From assembly GCF_000006565.2 (NCBI RefSeq), contig NC_031478.1, positions 1,037,874 to 1,101,873 of the forward strand: 64,000 nt of DNA, given 5' to 3'. This document shows positions 58,073-64,000 of this stretch, one piece after another. The position numbers were made by a program, and so were the translations under genes. Source of the stretch: Toxoplasma gondii ME49 (lineage: Eukaryota > Apicomplexa > Conoidasida > Eucoccidiorida > Sarcocystidae). Below the pieces are notes generated by a model. The model saw only the letters and a program-made list of their open reading frames with translations. It was not told the origin of the DNA and did no database searches. The first letter of the stretch is position 1, and each line of letters opens with the position of its first letter.

Positions 58073-59260
58073 ACAGATAGGTACAAGATTGTCAATGCCA
58101 CATCTCTACTTATCCTTATCTAGCTGTGTGCATGAATCCACAGATATGGGCATGTGATCTGTGGTGTTGCTTCCGTTTCTGGGACGAGGAACACCAAAAG
58201 TGAGAAGGGTCAGCCAGACCGTAAGTAAACGACACGGCGTTGATCCTTCCTCTCTCTCCTGTGTCTGGATACAGCTGCCCGTGTGGGAAGCTCCGGGCGC
58301 ATCGTAAAGAAGCTGTTTTACTGCTTAACCGGTTTCGAATTTCTTCTCACGGGCTTTGGTCATGTAGGCGGCGATGATACGCACGGCCAATCTCTCTCCG
58401 TAGCTCATTAGGAGATCTTCTGTGCGATGCGAAATGTCGCCAATAAGGGAAATCCCAGTCAGGAGTCGATCAATTTCTTCTTCGATTTTCCAGACTTCTG
58501 GAACGTCTTCTTCACAGAGGCCTAGGCCCTTGATCAGCTGCAACGACAGGAATGGCTCATTGAACCCGCGTGTGAACAGCCGGGGACGCATTGTCCCTTC
58601 CAGCAATGGCGATAACGTAAAATACGTAATTCGAAGAACATGCACCGACTCCAGTCCCTTATTTGTTCTTTTTAAAAATGAACCGATTTGCTAGAGCACG
58701 TCGCCCACAAGTCAGCATCTGGTAAAGGGGTTTTAAACGTGGAAGGCTCTTTTCTAGTAAGTGCACAGGGTTGCCCGTGGAATTCAGGAACCATGCTCGA
58801 GAGGCGCAAAAAGACTAAATGCACACGTGCAATGTGAATGTGATATTCTCTGTCTCGGTGAGGGAACTACAACTCGATTCAGCTGTGATCGTTTTGGAAA
58901 AAGAGGCAGTCACCAGATTGCGTAGGTTCACTCAAACGTCTCAAAAATGCTTTTGGTGCAGGGATCAAGACAGAAACAATGACTGTGAGAAAGGGCGAGA
59001 CCCAGCGAGGACAGTAAAGCGAGTGCAATGCCACTGTTTTTTTTGAGTATACGACTCACTTTATCGTGAAAGTCGTGCAGCTCGGAGATTTTGACTTGCT
59101 GCTCCTCAAGTGCCATTTTTCCGAATTCCACCAAACGGTCTGTCGTTTTTCCAACGGCAGAGAGCACGACGATCGGTCGACACGGCAACTCCTGTTCGAT
59201 GATTCCCACGACGCGGCGGATGTTCTCCGGAGCCGCCAGGCTGCTGCCACCAAACTTCAT
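53966..59260 (-). CDS. Aspartate kinase (aspartokinase) with two ACT domains
   Basis: This enzyme phosphorylates L-aspartate, the entry step to lysine (diaminopimelate), threonine and methionine synthesis. Nine exons join in phase: 59060-59260, 58330-58537, 57664-57849, 57050-57235, 56624-56737, 55997-56190, 55197-55310, 54569-54656 and 53966-54129. They give 484 residues, the usual length of a monofunctional LysC-type enzyme. Motifs in order are [61 protein letters not shown], and [15 protein letters not shown] with [15 protein letters not shown]. The first ACT domain includes [15 protein letters not shown] and the second includes [11 protein letters not shown] then [15 protein letters not shown]. 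Start: an AG lies just before GTA-ATG, so an upstream leader exon is possible (candidate at 60658-60905), but ATG 59260 alone gives a complete enzyme. Two ACT domains imply feedback control, most likely by lysine; this is inferred from the family. Confidence 0.94.
55501..55534. repeat. (AT)n microsatellite in an aspartate kinase intron
   Basis: A pure 34-bp AT run in the intron between the exons at 55997-56190 and 55197-55310. Confidence 0.9.
56889..56909. repeat. (AT)n tract in an aspartate kinase intron
   Basis: A 21-bp AT run in the intron between the exons at 57050-57235 and 56624-56737. Confidence 0.85.
58015..58070. repeat. (AT)28 microsatellite in an aspartate kinase intron
   Basis: A 56-bp uninterrupted AT run, the longest in the window, in the intron between the exons at 58330-58537 and 57664-57849. 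It is likely to vary in length between strains. Confidence 0.95.
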
Positions 59261-62200
59261 TACCTAACTCCCGAACATGGCAAAACGACGGCGGAAAAGT
59301 AAAGGCGCACGAGATACGAAAATCCAAACAACCCCGAAGGCTTGCCAAAACGATGGACACGTACAACAATAAATAGCAATCATACCACATACAGACAAAC
59401 AATGGACGAAATCGATGGCATGAATGATAGATACAAACAGCAAACGATACGAACAACAGGTACAGATATCAACAGAGGACGTCAGCTGCAAGAGAGAGAA
59501 AGGTAGAAGCAAAAATTCATTTTAAAGAGGAAACCGACGAACACCTGGAAGGTGAGAAGAGGCGGGAAGGGGCTGCTGTCACATTGAGGGCACAGAATAA
59601 GGCAAGTGGTAGCAGGCGGTGGGAATAAAAGGAACCGGGAAGCAGAGGGCGATAGTCAACCAGTGCAGGAAGTGAAGGGAAGGATGGAGAAACGGAGATG
59701 AGAAAGAGAACGAGTGCTACAGGCCGCTTCTTCAGTGGTTTTGTCCTCTCGTGGAAACAAGGACGGCCACACAAAAGTTCACTACGTGTCGAAAGACTCT
59801 GAACTCGAATTGGACAGCTGCGAAAAACCTCAGAGTTTGCAAAGTGGAAGGTCACATAACTCAAAGCAAGAGATTTCTGCACGCTCCTCTCACCATGAGC
59901 TGCCCTGGGGACTGGCTTTGAAGTAGCGGTGGTCCTGAACGCAAAGGGGAAACAGAGCACCAGAGGCCCACCTGTAGACGTATTCTAGCCCTTCGCCGAA
60001 TCAACAGCCATACGAGTGCAAAAAGGCATCTACACGAAGAAATGGATTCACAGTAGACGTTTCGTTAGCGTCTGGAGGTTCCAGTGATTCAACTCTCGGA
60101 TTCCAATAGGACACATCGTCGATAAAGTGCAGCAAACGTCTCTACAGTGAGAAGAAAAACGCAGTCCTGGGGTCACACAGTCTTCAGTTCTCGGCGGAAT
60201 AGTGTTGTATTCGAAAAGATAAATCATATGCCAGGAGCCACTTTGTCTGTGTGCATGTGACGGTGCTTTAGAACTTAATCAAAGTGAGTTACCTTTAGGC
60301 TTGCCACGTTCCGTGATGTTGAACTTAAAGGTTAGGTTACAGACTCACATTAGCGTTGGCGTGCCTTACTATCCCCATGCCAATACTCAGGTAAATATAT
60401 GTATATATATATATATATATAGGATCCGAAACGTGTGTCCGCAGCCAGAATTTGCACACTGTACGTGTGCAAAATTTTTCCAAGGGCTTGCTGGTATACT
60501 AGATACTAGATAGCGTGATCGGAGCTGTTTTCCCGGTGCGCGACTGCACAGACATTTCCAAAGTGAATTTTCCAAAAGTGTACGAAAACTGTTGAACTGA
60601 CCTCGAACTGATAGAACGGGAAAATGCTAGCTGAGTAAGTGACGGGCTGTCATTTACCTTCATTTGCTTGCGCTGTGGAAACCCCGTTCTTCTGTATGCG
60701 GCGTCCGTTGCCCATCTCCATCATGCAAAAGAACTTTTGTCTTATGGAGAAAATATGTTGCTTCGAGAAAGCAGCCACAGATATATCATAAACTTGCGGG
60801 TCTACCTCCAAGACAGTCGGTATCCGACCTCTTCGGTGTTGCTCCCGGGTGGCTGTTAACCGAACAGGCTCGACTTCCTTGAGACCCAGCTTGACAGCAT
60901 AGATTCTGGTGAGGGAAAAGGCAACAAAAAACAAGACTAGAAGCATACCAGCAGCGTACAAGCAACAAAAACAACCTCACAAGCAGCTTTTTTTCTCTGT
61001 TGCTTTGTAAGAAAATACGGCAAATCATGAACTTAGAGAGAGCATCAAGATGGCTGTCGTCTTTGACGAGCTAGCGAGCCGATAGCCAGAGAACAAGAGA
61101 GATCGTGAAGTAGCTTAGGAAAAGGAGAAAAGGTCTTTTTTAGCGAAAAGGCTTTAACCTCCCTCCCCCCTTTTGGGCTCCCAACGCTCGAGGCTGGTGT
61201 TGGCCTCCCCGAGGGGGCGGGAAACCTAGGCAAACTAAAGCAGAGGACTGACTCCTTGAGAAAAGATTAAGACCCGCAAAGAGTCCTCTCGAGGCGAATT
61301 CTCGAATGTGACGACTATCACCGTCGACAGCCTTTGGGACTAGAAGCCTTGATGGTTTTGCAACGGTACACAGGCATTGCACTCGTTGCACTGGGGATAA
61401 GAAGTGACCGGGAGCGCTCAAGCGGTGACATCATGCCTTTTCAGATGGTCTTAGCATGTGCGCTGTAGGGAACAGAACAATGGATGCCGGAGAATCATTT
61501 TCGAGAAAAAATATCTCTTGGTCTATTACGGGCGGTTGCGTCCAACGAAAAAGATGTCCGTGCAACGCAAGCTCGTCCACAAGCAGTGCATGGTGAACAA
61601 CGCAGCTCTTTCGATTACACACCCATGATGGAAGGAGTGGGGGTGTCGCACGGAGATTGGTGAACCTCGAGGTATTCCAAGTAAATCAAGATCGCAAGGA
61701 AAAGCTTATGGGCAGAAGCATCTGGTGTCTCGTCTCTGGGCACGACGTCAGCGTGCACACTTTTGAGGACCTCTTGGGGACGCGGACCACTGGTTGCACG
61801 TGCTTTCCCGATCCCGGGAACAAACTGCGAGCAGCTGATGTGGCTCTGTGGAAAGCAGCCAAAGGTTAGAAGAGCGCGCTCCTATTGGCACTGTTTCCAT
61901 GTCAGACTGAATCTGCTTGAGAGAATATTTTCGTGGTTAATTGTCGTGGTCCTCAAAGCTGTCACTCTTTGTGGCAGTTGCTGGTACCCAGACCCAGGAG
62001 TCTCACGTGCTGCGCACGGAGCAACACTCACCAAAAAATAAGGCACATGTGCCTCAGACCAGAGGCAGATCTCCATTGTTTGCATGCTACGCTTAGGTCA
62101 GCGTTTGTATTTCTGCAGTAGAGGTCCGCAGTTCGGTTTATTAGCAATCAGACGGGCACACCACGTGATTCGCACGTGCCGGTGTGGCTGCACGGGTGAG

Positions 62201-62435
62201 ACGCTCCCTTCCGTGCTAAAGGAAATCACTTCACCGCGCTGAAGTTGGTCAGTAGAAGGCAAGGGCACTTTGACCGCAGCACTGTTGTTGAATTACCGAA
62301 AAAGAGTTCGAAGTGGAACAACAATCACGTATGCTTTCACAATAGGCTGCGTGACTGGGATTAATGCGTCCGGCCTCCCGCCTTTCTGGACACACCCCCC
62401 TAGAGTGACATACCAGTATTTCAAGATGTGTCGTA
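59261..62435. other. Region between PCIF1-like gene and aspartate kinase
   Basis: About 3.2 kb that should hold the PCIF1-like 3' UTR and the aspartate kinase promoter and 5' UTR. A candidate exon lies at 60658-60905 and an AT tract at about 60395-60420. The minus frame 59517-59960 is open but lacks an ATG. Confidence 0.4.
60658..60905 (-). other. Candidate 5' exon upstream of aspartate kinase
   Basis: On the minus strand a pyrimidine-rich CCAG acceptor (before 60905) and an AAG/GTAAAT donor (after 60658) bound 248 bp that are open in one frame. The phases do not join directly to the first aspartate kinase exon (in phase 1, needed phase 0), so it is either a 5' UTR exon, part of a leader with another exon between, or a chance match. 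Confidence 0.25.
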
Positions 62436-64000
62436 TTAACTCCAAGCCTCCTTGAGACGATTTATGAAGGTGTCAGTAACTGGCCACGCTTTTGTTCCGG
62501 CCTCATTTTGAAGAACAGCGAAAAACGTACCGCACACAGCCGGGACCTCTAGATCACATGTGTGACAAAAGTGCTGAAACCCATTCAGATACACGTGCTT
62601 TCCTTCGGGGATTACTTCAGAGTACCGCAGATATTCCGACTTTTTCAGAAGGTACATGAATTCCGAGGGCCCGTTCGACCAGTCTGGCAAAGACAAACAG
62701 AAAGACAGAGGTAGCGACTCTCTCTGCCTTTCCTCACTTTTTTTTAGCCACGAAAGCAACCGCTGAACCATGCGTGCCATGAGAACCTCGTCGAACGGCG
62801 GATTCGCCTCGAACGAACCCTCCAAAAGCTGAAAAGAAGGGTCAAAGAAAGATCCTCGGCTACCAAACATCACATCCACATCAGGGAAAATTGAACAGTA
62901 ATTGTCGAAATGCACATTGAAGGGCGAGGCGAAAAGCTCGCAGTTTACTTTCAGGTCATCGCGGAGGACGTCGAGGACATTTGGAGGAACCGCGTACTGC
63001 AGCCCCTTGCCTTGATTCTGGCATCCGCAAATGGAATGGTATCTACACAAAAGAGCAAAGACTGCTGACGCAAAAAGCGACCCGATCGACTTCACACTTC
63101 GAATCCTGTCAATCAGATCTCGCACACACTCACAGGTCCAGTCGCCTCCTCGCCAGCCCCGCCCTTCACAAACGCACCCCGGATCCAGGGCCTTTTTGCA
63201 GAGCACTTCGACATCCGTTCCATCACACATATCCTTCTGTCCAGACTTCATAACAAACCGTCTCCACAACTGAGCGAGTTTGTACCCCTTGATTGCATAC
63301 TTTCTTGTCAAACTTTGCTGTCCACTAGGAGAAAAAGGGCTGCCATCTTTAAAACGAGCACTCAGATCGCCTGTGAACTCGAAAAACTCGTTGTTTCTCC
63401 CGCTCATCCATCTGATGCACCCAAACTGCACTTCGCCGCCTCTTGGTCGCACACACCGTCGCTTGAAATGCCGAGCGACTGTCTCGCGAGTCGCGGATAC
63501 ATCCAGAGTTTCGGCCACGCCAGCGTTTTTCGAAGAGTTGCAAGACTTGCAGAACTCTTGCACTCGACTGGCGGCATCCCGAGAAATTTCTTGGAGTTGA
63601 CGCACAACACGAGACACTTTCTCGGCATACAGACACTCCACGACCGGCCTTGCCAGTCGAATGGTGTTGTACACAACTTCCTTTATGGAGCTCTGAGAAA
63701 TCTCCACTAGTGTATCCTCGTCTTGTTTCTCTGTTGGAGCCTCTGTGGCGCCATTGTTCACCATGTTGGCTTGCGGAAGAGCGTTCGAGACGGAATTTTC
63801 AAGTCGGCGCCTTTCATTGTGTCCGGTATGCGAAGCAATTAGGGGACGAGCCCCTTCGCCATCCTCCAGCTCTCTTATCCACTGCATAATGGGCTGAACG
63901 TCGGAGGGAGGAAGTTCTGCAACCATTTGCTGGTTCACGCGCATTTCCGAAGCAAGCATTTGGGTGAATCGCAGGACATTTTCTCGTGTCTCCAAACTAG
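62436..64000 (-). CDS. PCIF1: PCIF1-family cap-specific adenosine N6-methyltransferase (m6Am writer), possibly 5' partial
   Basis: PCIF1 methylates N6 of 2'-O-methyladenosine next to the mRNA cap. One frame is open from the right edge to TGA-type end at 62436. The first ATG is at 63959, giving 507 residues from there, but no stop precedes it inside the window, so the start may lie outside. The N-terminal half is helical (SIKEVVYNTIRLARPVVECL and following). The Rossmann part has VNCELFASPFNVHFDNYC, then GSRGSFFDP, then the catalytic motif SFEANPPFDEVLM with Asn-Pro-Pro-Phe encoded at 62793-62804, matching human PCIF1 NPPF. After it come SFCLSLPDWSNGPSE and a Cys/His-containing block near the C-terminus. 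A Cys cluster (CVCEGRGWRGGDWTCEC) near 63150 is unlike the human protein. No WW domain is visible. It shares orientation with aspartate kinase. Confidence 0.9.
   Translation of the reverse strand, partial: SLETRENVLRFTQMLASEMRVNQQMVAELPPSDVQPIMQWIRELEDGEGARPLIASHTGHNERRRLENSVSNALPQANMVNNGATEAPTEKQDEDTLVEISQSSIKEVVYNTIRLARPVVECLYAEKVSRVVRQLQEISRDAASRVQEFCKSCNSSKNAGVAETLDVSATRETVARHFKRRCVRPRGGEVQFGCIRWMSGRNNEFFEFTGDLSARFKDGSPFSPSGQQSLTRKYAIKGYKLAQLWRRFVMKSGQKDMCDGTDVEVLCKKALDPGCVCEGRGWRGGDWTCECVRDLIDRIRSVKSIGSLFASAVFALLCRYHSICGCQNQGKGLQYAVPPNVLDVLRDDLKVNCELFASPFNVHFDNYCSIFPDVDVMFGSRGSFFDPSFQLLEGSFEANPPFDEVLMARMVQRLLSWLKKSEERQRESLPLSFCLSLPDWSNGPSEFMYLLKKSEYLRYSEVIPEGKHVYLNGFQHFCHTCDLEVPAVCGTFFAVLQNEAGTKAWPVTDTFINRLKEAWS

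Noticed and set aside
59517..59960. Minus-strand frame as N-terminal leader of aspartate kinase
   Set aside because: It has no ATG and no supported donor in phase with the first kinase exon; kept only as non-coding context.

Overview
The window is nuclear DNA of a coccidian apicomplexan, Toxoplasma gondii or a very near relative such as Hammondia hammondi. The evidence is a GRA3 dense-granule gene, a class I histone deacetylase with the apicomplexan Ala-Thr insertion, many short introns with GT/AG borders, very long Ser-rich extensions, frequent TGCATGC sites and (AT)n microsatellites. There is no bacterial-type operon, CRISPR array or mobile element that I can support. Exon borders below were worked out by hand from splice consensus, reading phase and family motifs.

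Layout: 1-3593 (+) is the 3' part of a large unrecognised Ser-rich gene. 6184-8709 (-) is HDAC3 in three exons. 11370-12032 (-) is the single-exon GRA3. 15294-17937 (+) encodes a PRCC-domain protein. 19991-26408 (-) is the RIO2 kinase in seven exons. 28481-30518 (+) is a dithiol glutaredoxin with a CPYC site and a long N-terminal leader. 34002-41181 (-) is a PUA plus Rossmann methyltransferase-like protein of the RlmI type with a Ser-rich N-terminal extension of about 480 residues. 42953-47957 (+) is an unrecognised five-exon gene with a conserved-looking C-terminal part. 49935-50878 (+) is a glutaredoxin-fold protein that has lost both active-site cysteines. 53966-59260 (-) is a complete nine-exon aspartate kinase with two ACT domains. 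62436 to the right edge (-) is a PCIF1-family cap adenosine N6-methyltransferase whose start may lie outside the window.

These are independent, mostly single-copy nuclear genes. By theme they cover chromatin (HDAC3), RNA processing and modification (PRCC, PCIF1, the RlmI-like protein), ribosome maturation (RIO2), redox (two glutaredoxin-fold proteins), amino-acid synthesis (aspartate kinase) and host-vacuole modification (GRA3). The points most worth a second look are the pair of glutaredoxin-fold genes with matching intron phases but only one active site, the GRA3 stop codon directly after the dilysine, the PCIF1-type m6Am writer, and the altered methyltransferase motif in the RlmI-like gene.
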